Positions 1 to 6,401 of a stretch of 12,820 bases of DNA are shown piece by piece. The notes beneath the pieces were generated by a model. The model did not search any database and was not told the origin of the DNA. It saw nothing but the letters and a program-made list of their open reading frames with translations. The position numbers were made by a program, and so were the translations under genes. Position 1 is the first letter of the stretch; every line of letters starts with the position of its first letter. Origin of the DNA: Methanomicrobiales archaeon (GTDB taxonomy: Archaea > Halobacteriota > Methanomicrobia > Methanomicrobiales > Methanoculleaceae); the NCBI GenBank assembly GCA_012510295.1, contig JAAZID010000139.1, forward strand, positions 1 through 12,820, in the 5' to 3' direction.

Positions 1-1
1 C

Positions 2-349
2 GATATCGACCAGCTCGCCGATACCGATGAGATCACGCGCATGGTCGAGGAGTCACAGAAGACCGGTGTCATATACGTCGGCGGGGGTGTGCCGAAGAAC
101 TTCATCCAGCAGACCCAGGTCATCGCCTCGATCCACGAGCAGCACCTCGGCGGGCATGCCTACGCCATCCAGTACACCACCGACGCCCCTCACTGGGGCG
201 GACTCTCGGGGTGCACGTTTGAGGAGGCGATCAGCTGGGGCAAGGAGGCTCCGGAGTCCCCGCGTGTCCAGTGCTTCTGTGATGCCACGATAGCGCTCCC
301 GATAGTCGCGTCGGCACTCATCGGGAGCGGCGTCAGGCGGGGCGATTGA
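2..349 (+). CDS. dys: Deoxyhypusine synthase family protein, C-terminal part (5' end outside window)
   Basis: Reading frame open from the window edge (first full codon at 2) to TGA at 347-349, 115 residues. Classical members transfer the butylamine group of spermidine to a lysine of aIF5A in an NAD-dependent reaction, in the cytoplasm. The fragment has the glycine-rich GGGVPK segment (residues 27-32), a WGGLSG segment (65-70) and SWGK (78-81). The last contains the Trp and the Lys (W79, K81) matching the human active-site Trp327/Lys329, where the Lys forms the enzyme intermediate. After GGGVPK the residues are Asn-Phe, where classical enzymes have His-His; the first His (human His288) is a substrate contact. 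PKNF resembles the deoxyhypusine synthase-like branch, some members of which make homospermidine or other polyamines. The family call is firm; the exact substrate is open. It is probably a separate transcription unit from the ribosomal cluster. Confidence 0.88.
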   Translation, partial: DIDQLADTDEITRMVEESQKTGVIYVGGGVPKNFIQQTQVIASIHEQHLGGHAYAIQYTTDAPHWGGLSGCTFEEAISWGKEAPESPRVQCFCDATIALPIVASALIGSGVRRGD

Positions 350-363
350 ACCGGTGCGGGCGC

Positions 364-386
364 GCGACCCCGCCGGCCCGGGGCGC
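364..386 (+). terminator. GC-rich hairpin downstream of dys (possible transcript end)
   Basis: GCG at 364-366 pairs with CGC at 384-386 and CCCC at 368-371 pairs with GGGG at 380-383, leaving A367 bulged and an 8-base loop. It lies 15 bases after the dys stop. There is no T-run directly after it, and archaeal termination normally relies on T-runs, so a role in ending or protecting the dys transcript is only a guess. Confidence 0.2.
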
Positions 387-403
387 ACATCCCGGCACCA
401 CAA

Positions 404-418
404 CCCTTATTAGGATGG
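404..418 (+). promoter_or_regulatory. Weak TATA-like element upstream of the tRNA-Ser / rps13 cluster
   Basis: The AT-rich core CTTATTAG sits in an otherwise GC-rich gap. An archaeal TATA box here would start transcription about 25 bases downstream, near 430-437. That start would place the foldable segment at 444-509 in the 5' leader of the tRNA-Ser precursor. It is the best promoter candidate between dys and tRNA-Ser, but the match to the archaeal consensus is modest. Confidence 0.35.
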
Positions 419-443
419 CTCACAAAAATTAGTAAGCACAAGT

Positions 444-509
444 CATAGAATACTGTGTCTGGAGCAGCACCCCTGGTGTTGCGAGTATCGCAAGATGCGA
501 AATTCTATG
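444..509 (+). ncRNA. Possible structured leader RNA (three-way junction) upstream of tRNA-Ser
   Basis: Three helices can form together. CATAGAAT at 444-451 pairs perfectly with ATTCTATG at 502-509. GCAGCACC at 464-471 pairs with GGTGTTGC at 475-482 (one G-U pair). TCGCA at 488-492 pairs with TGCGA at 496-500. A competing hairpin, TTGCGA at 479-484 with TCGCAA at 488-493, would exclude the two inner helices. The outer helix ends on G509, the first base of the tRNA. No protein-coding reading is convincing here. It could be a processed tRNA leader, a small RNA or chance; no known RNA family was recognised. Confidence 0.35.
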
Positions 510-592
510 TTGAGGTAGCCAAGCCTGGTATGGCGCAGGTTTGCTAAACCTGTGTCCTTCGGGACTCGAGGGTTCAAATCCCTCCCTCAGCG
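509..592 (+). tRNA. tRNA-Ser, anticodon GCU
   Basis: A complete class II cloverleaf. The acceptor stem is 509-515 with 585-591 (one G-U pair), the discriminator base is G592, and the D stem is GCC/GGC at 518-520 and 532-534. The anticodon stem is 536-540 with 548-552 and its loop TTGCTAA carries GCT at 543-545, which reads AGC/AGU serine codons. The long variable arm (553-567) has a 4-bp stem closed by a UUCG tetraloop. The T arm is GAGGG-TTCAAAT-CCCTC at 568-584. CCA is not encoded and no intron is seen. It stands 34 bases upstream of rps13 with no clear promoter between, so it probably leads the ribosomal protein transcript. Confidence 0.96.
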
Positions 593-626
593 CTTTCACC
601 GACAACGTCGATGACGAGGCGATCAC

Positions 627-1076
627 ATGGATGAAGAAGAGATAAAGTACTTTGTTCGGATCAGGAACACTGATCTCGACGGCACGAAGTCTGTGCATAT
701 CGCACTGACCGGTATCAAGGGCATTGGTCCGCACACATCACGCACCATCACCGCCCTTGCCGGTGTTGACCCTCGCGCCGTGCTCGGTAAGCTGGACGAC
801 GGATCGGTCGAGCGGATCGCAGAGGCCGTCGAGACCTACATCGAACAGGTGCCCGTCTGGATGGTAAACCGTCCAAAGGACATCTACACCGGCGAGGCCC
901 GTCATCTCCTCGGGACTGACCTCACCATGGCCAACGACGATGACGTCAACCGCATGCGCAAGATGCGCAGCTACCGCGGTATCAGGCATGAGACCGGACA
1001 GAAGGTCCGCGGTCAGCGCACCAAGTCATCCGGAAGAACGGGCACGACTGTCGGCGTCAGCCGGAAGAGAGGATAG
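627..1076 (+). CDS. rps13: Small-subunit ribosomal protein uS13
   Basis: A 149-residue protein of the head of the 30S subunit, where uS13 contacts 16S rRNA, the P-site tRNA and the bridge to the large subunit. The N-terminal part has the family's helix-two-turns-helix signature around [16 protein letters not shown] (residues 26-41). The C-terminal third has the basic [20 protein letters not shown] segment (112-131) and a lysine/arginine-rich tail. The length fits archaeal and eukaryotic uS13, which is longer than the bacterial form. ATG at 627 follows GAGG at 616-619, a usual binding-site distance. It is the first protein gene of the cluster and is followed 11 bases later by rps4, the conserved archaeal order S13-S4-S11-rpoD. 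No abnormal features. Confidence 0.98.
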   Translation: MDEEEIKYFVRIRNTDLDGTKSVHIALTGIKGIGPHTSRTITALAGVDPRAVLGKLDDGSVERIAEAVETYIEQVPVWMVNRPKDIYTGEARHLLGTDLTMANDDDVNRMRKMRSYRGIRHETGQKVRGQRTKSSGRTGTTVGVSRKRG

Positions 1077-1087
1077 GCGGTGATTGA

Positions 1088-1636
1088 ATGGGATACCCCG
1101 GAAAGAACCACAAACTGTATGCGACGCCGAAACGGCGATTCGAAAAGACCCGACTCGAAGACGAAAAGAGGCTCATCATCGACTACGGCCTCCGGAACAA
1201 GCGAGAGATCTGGAAGGCCCAGAGCGTGCTCCGGAAGTACCGGACGGCTGCCCGGGAACTGGTGGCACTGCGATCGGCGGGAGTCAACCCCGAAGAATAC
1301 CAGAAGAAGAGGGATCAGCTCATCAACCACCTTCACCGTTACGGCCTCATCGGTGAGGACGCCGACCTCGGCGACATCCTCGCCCTGAAGGTCGAACAGC
1401 AGCTCGATCGCCGCCTCCAGACGCTGGTCTACCGGAAAGGGCTTGCACGCTCCCCGAAACAGGCCCGCCAGTTCATCACCCACGGGCACATCGCGATATC
1501 AGGTCGCCGGGTGACCGTGCCGAGTTACCGGGTCGAGAGGGGCGAGGAGCCCGCGATCACCTACTACGGTCCCTCCCCGTTCACAAACGACGTACACCCC
1601 GAGAGATCCAGGATCTCCCGTGCAGGAGTGAGGTAA
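1088..1636 (+). CDS. rps4: Small-subunit ribosomal protein uS4
   Basis: 182 residues, the usual size of archaeal uS4. It is a primary 16S rRNA binding protein that nucleates assembly of the 5' domain and forms part of the mRNA entry tunnel. The N-terminus [11 protein letters not shown] is typical of the archaeal family. An S4 RNA-binding domain lies at about residues 106-170, with the arginine/lysine-rich stretch around [18 protein letters not shown] and the [13 protein letters not shown] hairpin. The ATG at 1088 is preceded by GGTGATT at 1079-1085, a close match to the 16S 3' end. The gene ends four bases before the rps11 start, consistent with co-translation from one message. Confidence 0.98.
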   Translation: MGYPGKNHKLYATPKRRFEKTRLEDEKRLIIDYGLRNKREIWKAQSVLRKYRTAARELVALRSAGVNPEEYQKKRDQLINHLHRYGLIGEDADLGDILALKVEQQLDRRLQTLVYRKGLARSPKQARQFITHGHIAISGRRVTVPSYRVERGEEPAITYYGPSPFTNDVHPERSRISRAGVR

Positions 1637-1640
1637 TACC

Positions 1641-2029
<389 letters not shown>

Positions 2030-2030
<1 letters not shown>

Positions 2031-2860
2031 TGGAGATTGCGTTTTCTCGGCTGGATGAGAGAGTCGCAAGGTTCACCATAAGCGGCGTCTCCACATCGTT
2101 TGCCAACATGCTCCGGCGGGCGATGGTCAGTGAGGTGCCGACGCTCGCTATCGAGGACGTCAGGATCTACGATAACACCAGCGTCCTCTTCGATGAGATG
2201 CTGGCGCACCGGCTGGGGCTCATACCCCTGCGGACCGACCTGGATCAGTACAGGCCGCGCTCGGAGTGCACCTGCGAGGGTGAGGGCTGCCCGGCCTGCA
2301 CGGCCATATACACGCTCTCCGTCGAAGGTCCGGCAACGGTCTACTCAAGCGATCTGATACCCCAGGACCCTGACGCCGCACCGGCGGAAGCGGAGATCCC
2401 CATCATCGAGCTTGACACTGACCAGAAGATTGTGCTTGAGGCACACGCCGTCGTCAGTACCGGAAAGGAACATGCCAAGTGGCAGGCGGTGACCGCCTGC
2501 GGCTACAAGAACTATCCGATAATCACCGTCGACGAGAAGTGCGACGGGTGCGGTATGTGCATCGACGAGTGCCCTCGTGACGTGCTTGAGGCGGGGCAGG
2601 GAAAAGTCCGGGTGAACAGGGGAAGGCAGGAGTTCTGTTCCCTCTGCAGGCTCTGCGAGCGTGCATGCCTCGCCGGCGGTATCGGTACCGAGCCGGCTAT
2701 CCATATCGATGCTGACGAGAACCGATTTATCTTTGTGGTGGAGAGCGACGGATCGATGCCCATCAGGGAGATCATCGAGAGAGCGCTACAGTATATCCAG
2801 AAAAGATCAGATGACCTGGTAGACGTGATGAACGAGATTACGGGAGAGGGGACAGAATGA
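2030..2860 (+). CDS. rpoD: DNA-directed RNA polymerase subunit D (Rpo3) with ferredoxin-like iron-sulfur domain
   Basis: 276 residues; the archaeal equivalent of bacterial alpha and eukaryotic Rpb3, which dimerises with subunit L to start RNA polymerase assembly. The dimerisation domain is split between the two ends of the chain (about residues 1-45 and 228-276). A CxCx4CxxC set (C80, C82, C87, C90) matches the zinc loop known in Rpb3. Residues 165-220 form an inserted 2x[4Fe-4S] ferredoxin-like domain with two full motifs, C171/C174/C177/C181 (followed by Pro) and C203/C206/C209/C213. All eight ligands are intact. Such domains are known in methanogen RpoD and have been linked to polymerase assembly or redox sensing. 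Its ATG overlaps the rps11 stop by one base, and its own stop overlaps rpl18e by four bases. Confidence 0.97.
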
Positions 2861-3225
2861 AGAAGACAACCGAGACAAAGACAAACCCCCGGCTGGCGGC
2901 CCTCATCGTGACGCTAAAAGATGCGTCGCGCGTGCATGAGGCGAAGATCTGGCGCGAGATCGCAAAGAGGCTGGATGCGCCCCGGAAGAACCACGCCGAG
3001 GTGAACCTCAGCAAGATCGACCGGTACGCAAGCGAAGGCGAGACGATCCTGGTGCCGGGCAAGGTGCTCGGCAGTGGAGCGCTCAACCTGCCGGTGAAGG
3101 TCGCCGCACTCGATTTCTCCGAGGCCGCGGTGAGCAAGATCACCGGTGCCAACGGGACGTGCATGACTATCGAGGACCTCGTCCGGGATAACCCGACGGG
3201 GAGCAGGGTACGGATCCTCAGGTGA
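2857..3225 (+). CDS. rpl18e: Large-subunit ribosomal protein eL18 (L18e)
   Basis: 122 residues, the usual length of archaeal eL18, a large-subunit protein found in archaea and eukaryotes but not bacteria. The fold is related to bacterial uL15. Typical features are the N-terminal [16 protein letters not shown] region, the basic [22 protein letters not shown] stretch split over residues 29-50, and the glycine-containing [13 protein letters not shown] segment near residues 65-77. The ATG overlaps the rpoD stop (ATGA at 2857-2860), so it is probably translated by coupling. Its end overlaps the binding site of rpl13. Confidence 0.97.
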   Translation: MKKTTETKTNPRLAALIVTLKDASRVHEAKIWREIAKRLDAPRKNHAEVNLSKIDRYASEGETILVPGKVLGSGALNLPVKVAALDFSEAAVSKITGANGTCMTIEDLVRDNPTGSRVRILR

Positions 3226-3230
3226 GACGA

Positions 3231-3653
3231 ATGGTTACAGTTATCGATGCAGACGGATTACTGCTCGGAAGAATGGCCAGCGTCGTCGCAGGGCGAGCGC
3301 TCGCCGGCGAGGAGATCGCTATCGTGAACGCAGAGAAGGCGATCGTCTCCGGAGACCGGGCATATGTGCTTGAGGCCTACTACAAGAAACGCAACCGGGG
3401 ATCCCGTGAAGGTGGTCCGTTCTACCCGCGCCGGCCCGATCATATCATCAAGCGCACCATCCGGGGTATGCTCCCCTACAAGCGCGAACGGGGTGCTGCT
3501 GCATTCAAACGGGTCAAGGTCTACGTAGGCATTCCAATGGAGTTCTCCGCGCTGGAGAGAGAGTCTCTCGAAGCAGCTCACATCGACCGGCTGAGCAGGC
3601 CAAGGTACGTGACGGTCGGGGCGATCAGCACCAACCTCGGAGCAAAGTACTGA
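3231..3653 (+). CDS. rpl13: Large-subunit ribosomal protein uL13
   Basis: 140 residues from ATG at 3231. uL13 is an early assembly protein of the large subunit. The chain begins [18 protein letters not shown], the normal archaeal N-terminus, and contains [19 protein letters not shown], the [19 protein letters not shown] core and a [15 protein letters not shown] ending. An in-frame GTG nine bases upstream (3222) would add three residues. I prefer ATG because GGTGA at 3221-3225 then lies five bases before it, and because the homologues start at this methionine. It ends 14 bases before rps9. Confidence 0.96.
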   Translation: MVTVIDADGLLLGRMASVVAGRALAGEEIAIVNAEKAIVSGDRAYVLEAYYKKRNRGSREGGPFYPRRPDHIIKRTIRGMLPYKRERGAAAFKRVKVYVGIPMEFSALERESLEAAHIDRLSRPRYVTVGAISTNLGAKY

Positions 3654-3667
3654 AATGAGGTGACAAA

Positions 3668-4069
3668 ATGGCAAAGATCATCAATACAAGCGGTAAGAGG
3701 AAGACAGCAGTTGCACGGGCGACCCTGAAACCCGGCAACGGCCGGGTCCGCATCAACTCCGTGCCCCTGGAGGTCTACGGGACGGAACTGATGCGCATGA
3801 AGATCGCTGAACCCCTGCTCCTGATCCCGGATGCACTCAATGGTGTCGATGCGGCAATCGATGTCTCCGGCGGCGGTGTGGTCGGTCAGGCCGAGGCGGT
3901 CCGGACGGCGCTGGCGCGCGGCATTGTGGAGTGGCACAACGATCCGCAGATTAAGGACGTATTCCTCGCATACGACCGCACTCTGCTCGTGAATGACTCA
4001 CGGCAGAAGGAGAGCAAGAAGCCACACGGTCCGGGTGCACGGGCAAGATACCAGAAATCCTACAGGTGA
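3668..4069 (+). CDS. rps9: Small-subunit ribosomal protein uS9
   Basis: 133 residues, typical of archaea. uS9 lies in the head of the 30S subunit and its C-terminal tail reaches the P-site tRNA; the chain ends in the characteristic ARYQKSYR with terminal arginine. Other hallmarks are the N-terminal [41 protein letters not shown] and the [18 protein letters not shown] region. ATG at 3668 has an excellent binding site, GAGGTGA at 3657-3663. Order L13-S9-rpoN is the standard archaeal arrangement. Confidence 0.98.
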   Translation: MAKIINTSGKRKTAVARATLKPGNGRVRINSVPLEVYGTELMRMKIAEPLLLIPDALNGVDAAIDVSGGGVVGQAEAVRTALARGIVEWHNDPQIKDVFLAYDRTLLVNDSRQKESKKPHGPGARARYQKSYR

Positions 4070-4071
4070 GG

Positions 4072-4087
4072 AGAAAAGGGATATAAG
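4072..4087 (+). promoter_or_regulatory. Possible internal promoter before rpoN (A-rich element plus TATA-like core)
   Basis: AAAAGG at 4074-4079 followed by GATATAAG at 4080-4087 resembles an archaeal BRE plus TATA box. Transcription would start near 4108, almost at the rpoN ATG (4106), giving a leaderless message. The AGGT at 4094-4097 argues instead for ordinary read-through translation, so this is a weak candidate. Confidence 0.25.
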
Positions 4088-4105
4088 GGAAGCAGGTACA
4101 TTATT

Positions 4106-4294
4106 ATGATACCCGTACGATGTTTTACATGCGGTAAGGTCATCTCTCCAGCCTGGAAGGAGTTTCACGAGCGACGGGATGCCGGCGAGGATCCAAAACG
4201 GATCCTCGACGATCTCGGCCTGGAACGTTATTGTTGCAGGCGGATGCTGCTAACGCATAAGGAAGTAGTGGAGGATCTGAATCCGTATCAGTGA
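4106..4294 (+). CDS. rpoN: DNA-directed RNA polymerase subunit N (Rpo10)
   Basis: 62 residues, the normal size of archaeal subunit N, the homologue of eukaryotic Rpb10. It sits beside subunits D, L and P in the assembly platform. The zinc-binding set is complete: CFTCG near the N-terminus (C6, C9) and the paired cysteines of YCCRR (C43, C44). The start [13 protein letters not shown] is diagnostic. ATG at 4106 follows AGGT at 4094-4097. The stop codon TGA (4292-4294) is immediately followed by the first base of tRNA-Pro, so 5' processing of the tRNA would cut the message exactly after this coding region. Confidence 0.97.
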   Translation: MIPVRCFTCGKVISPAWKEFHERRDAGEDPKRILDDLGLERYCCRRMLLTHKEVVEDLNPYQ

Positions 4295-4368
4295 GGGGTC
4301 GTAGGGTAGCCTGGACATCCTATGGCGTTCGGGACGCTGTAACCTGAGTTCAAATCTCAGCGACCCCA
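4295..4368 (+). tRNA. tRNA-Pro, anticodon CGG
   Basis: The acceptor stem GGGGTCG (4295-4301) pairs fully with CGACCCC (4361-4367); the discriminator is A4368. The anticodon stem 4323-4327 with 4335-4339 has three Watson-Crick pairs and two G-U pairs, and the loop TTCGGGA carries CGG at 4330-4332, which reads CCG proline codons. The T arm is CTGAG-TTCAAAT-CTCAG. The D stem is weak, with one G-U and one T-T apposition, and the variable loop is four bases. No CCA and no intron are encoded. It starts at the base after the rpoN stop codon and is followed by a T-rich stretch before rpoK, so it is probably cut out of the mRNA. Confidence 0.94.
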
Positions 4369-4386
4369 TTTTATTATTAAAGTTTT
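4368..4386 (+). promoter_or_regulatory. AT-rich spacer after tRNA-Pro (T-run terminator or promoter)
   Basis: This is the most AT-rich short stretch of the window: TTTT at 4369-4372, then ATTATTAAA, then TTTT at 4383-4386. T-runs are archaeal termination signals, so some transcripts may stop after tRNA-Pro. The TTTATTATTA core could equally be a TATA-like box giving a start near the rpoK ATG. The sequence alone does not decide between these. Confidence 0.3.
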
Positions 4387-4397
4387 GAGGCTTTACG

Positions 4398-4562
4398 ATG
4401 GAATCTTATACCCGATACGAACGAGCGCGGATCATAGGGGCTCGTGCTCTGCAGATATCGATGGGTGCGCCGGTTTTGATTAAAACGATGAATACAGAGC
4501 CACTTGAGATAGCACTGGAAGAGTTTGATCAAGACGTGATCCCTATAACGGTGAAGAGATAG
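4398..4562 (+). CDS. rpoK: DNA-directed RNA polymerase subunit K (Rpo6)
   Basis: A 54-residue protein encoded between tRNA-Pro and eno, easily missed because of its length. It begins [20 protein letters not shown] and ends [13 protein letters not shown]. The [20 protein letters not shown] segment is the signature of the omega/Rpb6/RpoK family, which clamps the C-terminal region of the largest polymerase subunit. Archaeal RpoK is normally about 55-60 residues without the acidic N-terminal extension of Rpb6, so this one is full length. ATG at 4398 follows GAGG at 4387-4390 with seven bases spacing. The stop TAG lies 10 bases before the eno start. Confidence 0.95.
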   Translation: MESYTRYERARIIGARALQISMGAPVLIKTMNTEPLEIALEEFDQDVIPITVKR

Positions 4563-4572
4563 TAGTGATCTG

Positions 4573-5760
4573 ATGACGACCATCGAAGATATAAACCTGA
4601 GAATCATCCTGGACAGTCGCGGAAACAAGACCGTCGAGGCCGAGATATTCACATCTGGTGGGTCTGGCCGGTCGGCAGCGCCGAGCGGCGCCAGCACCGG
4701 AACCTATGAAGCGAAGGTGCGACCGCCGGAGGAGGCTGTCAGGGATGCGGAGAAGAACCTGATTCCATCACTCATCGGCGAGGATGCTCGCGATCAGATC
4801 ACGTTCGACGCGCGGATGCGGGAGATCGACGGGACGGCCGACTTCAGTTCGATCGGCGCAAATGTCACGGTAGCGCTCTCGCTTGCGTGCGCAAAGGCGG
4901 CCGCGTCGTCCCTCAATCTCGACCTCTTCCACTACCTGGGCGGCGCGTTTGCCGATAAGACGCCCCTGCCCCTGGGAAACGTCATCGGCGGAGGCGCACA
5001 CGCCTCCGGCGCTACATCCATCCAGGAGTTCCTGGTGGTTCCCACCGGCGCCTCCAGCGCAACGGAGGGCGTCTTTGTGAACGCCGCCGTTCATGCGGCG
5101 GTGAAGAAGATCCTGCTGAAGCAGGGTAAACTCGCAGGTAAAGGAGATGAAGGGGCCTGGGCGCCCGCTATATCCGATACCGAAGCATTTGATATCATCA
5201 CCGACGCGATCGCCACCGTCTCGGATGAGACAAACGTCGAGGTCCGTATGGGAATCGACGTCGCAGCGAGTGAACTCTGGGACGGCGAGCGGTACCACTA
5301 CAAGGACGCCGCACGGACCCGCGAGGAACAGATCGCCTACATGGCGGACCTGGTGGACCGCTACGACCTCATCTACATCGAAGACCCACTCTTCGAAGAA
5401 GACTTTGAGGCGTTCGCCGACCTGACAGAAGCAGTCGGGGACCGCTGCCTGATCTGCGGGGACGACCTCTTCGTGACCAACGTTGAGCGGATCACGAAGG
5501 GGATCGAGACCTGTGCGGCAAACTGCGTGTTGATCAAACCAAACCAGATAGGAACGCTCACCGAGACCTTCGAGGCGATACGTCTCGCCCAGAAGAACGG
5601 CATGGAGACGGTCATGAGCCACCGGTCCGGAGAGACCACGGATACAACGATCGCCCACCTGGCCACAGCGTTTGAATGTATATTCCTCAAGACCGGCGTC
5701 GTCGGCGGAGAGAGGATAGCCAAACTCAATGAACTGATCCGTATAGAGGAGCTGATCTAG
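4573..5760 (+). CDS. eno: Enolase (phosphopyruvate hydratase)
   Basis: 395 residues. It interconverts 2-phosphoglycerate and phosphoenolpyruvate in cytoplasmic glycolysis/gluconeogenesis; in methanogens the flow is mainly toward gluconeogenesis. Catalytic features by family comparison: the SGASTG loop (38-43), GGAHA with H143, QEF with E152, DEG with E193, metal ligands D229, E270 (IEDP) and D297 (GDDL), the base K322 in [16 protein letters not shown] (349-355), and K373 in LKTG. The chain is slightly shorter than the common 410-430 residues but lacks no catalytic element. In DSRGNKTVE a Lys (19) stands where most enolases have Pro. ATG at 4573 follows GTGATC closely. The position between rpoK and rps2 is a long-known archaeal arrangement. 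Confidence 0.97.
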   Translation: MTTIEDINLRIILDSRGNKTVEAEIFTSGGSGRSAAPSGASTGTYEAKVRPPEEAVRDAEKNLIPSLIGEDARDQITFDARMREIDGTADFSSIGANVTVALSLACAKAAASSLNLDLFHYLGGAFADKTPLPLGNVIGGGAHASGATSIQEFLVVPTGASSATEGVFVNAAVHAAVKKILLKQGKLAGKGDEGAWAPAISDTEAFDIITDAIATVSDETNVEVRMGIDVAASELWDGERYHYKDAARTREEQIAYMADLVDRYDLIYIEDPLFEEDFEAFADLTEAVGDRCLICGDDLFVTNVERITKGIETCAANCVLIKPNQIGTLTETFEAIRLAQKNGMETVMSHRSGETTDTTIAHLATAFECIFLKTGVVGGERIAKLNELIRIEELI

Positions 5761-5761
5761 C

Positions 5762-6370
5762 TTGACTGGAAACGAACTTGAGATCGAACTGAAAGAACCA
5801 CTGATACCTGTAGAAGAGTACCTCGCAGCGGGTGTGCATATCGGCACCCAGCAGAAGAACAAGGATATGATGAAGTACATCTACCGCGTCCGCGGGGATG
5901 GACTGTACATACTGGATATCCAGGCTACGGATGAGCGGATCAAGACCGCCGCGAAGTTCCTCGCACGCTATGAACCGGCCAAGATCCTCGTCGTCACTTC
6001 CCGGCAGTATGGCCAGTACCCGGCGAAGATGTTTGCCGATTCCATCGGTGGCATGGCGGTGATCGGCCGGTTTATCCCCGGGATGCTCACCAACCAGCGC
6101 CTGAACAAGTACATCGAGCCGGATGTTGTCGTGGTGACCGACCCGATCGGGGACGCGCAGGCGATCAACGAAGCGGTCCAGACGGGCATTCCGATCGTCG
6201 CCCTCTGTGACACAAACAACATGACCAAGCATATCGATCTGGTCATCCCGACCAACAACAAGGGCAGGAAAGCACTCTCGATGATCTACTACCTCCTGAC
6301 AAAGGAATTCCTCCGCCTGCACGGAGTGGCCACGTCACTCACACCCGAAGACTTCGAGACAGAGTTATAA
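5762..6370 (+). CDS. rps2: Small-subunit ribosomal protein uS2
   Basis: 202 residues, normal for archaeal uS2, which binds late near the mRNA exit side of the 30S subunit. Diagnostic segments are [23 protein letters not shown] (about residues 15-37), the [21 protein letters not shown] stretch, [10 protein letters not shown], and [26 protein letters not shown] choose TTG at 5762 as start: it is one base after the eno stop, has GAGGAG at 5746-5751 upstream, and gives the short N-terminal extension before LIPVEEY seen in homologues. No in-frame ATG precedes the conserved core. It closes the translation block. Confidence 0.95.
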   Translation: MTGNELEIELKEPLIPVEEYLAAGVHIGTQQKNKDMMKYIYRVRGDGLYILDIQATDERIKTAAKFLARYEPAKILVVTSRQYGQYPAKMFADSIGGMAVIGRFIPGMLTNQRLNKYIEPDVVVVTDPIGDAQAINEAVQTGIPIVALCDTNNMTKHIDLVIPTNNKGRKALSMIYYLLTKEFLRLHGVATSLTPEDFETEL

Positions 6371-6401
6371 GACACGGAGCACAAGAGTAGCTCAGATATA
6401 G

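Noticed and set aside
53..441. Minus-strand and other-frame open readings over dys and the gap after it
   Set aside because: They are shadows of the dys frame: arginine- and proline-rich, with no start context and no family match.
3222..3230. GTG start for rpl13 nine bases before the ATG
   Set aside because: The GTG overlaps the GGTGA binding site that serves the ATG at 3231, and homologues begin at MVTVIDADG.
4768..5880. Long minus-strand open frame (370 codons) across eno and rps2
   Set aside because: It is antisense to two certain genes, has no recognisable domain, and long antisense frames are expected in GC-rich coding DNA.
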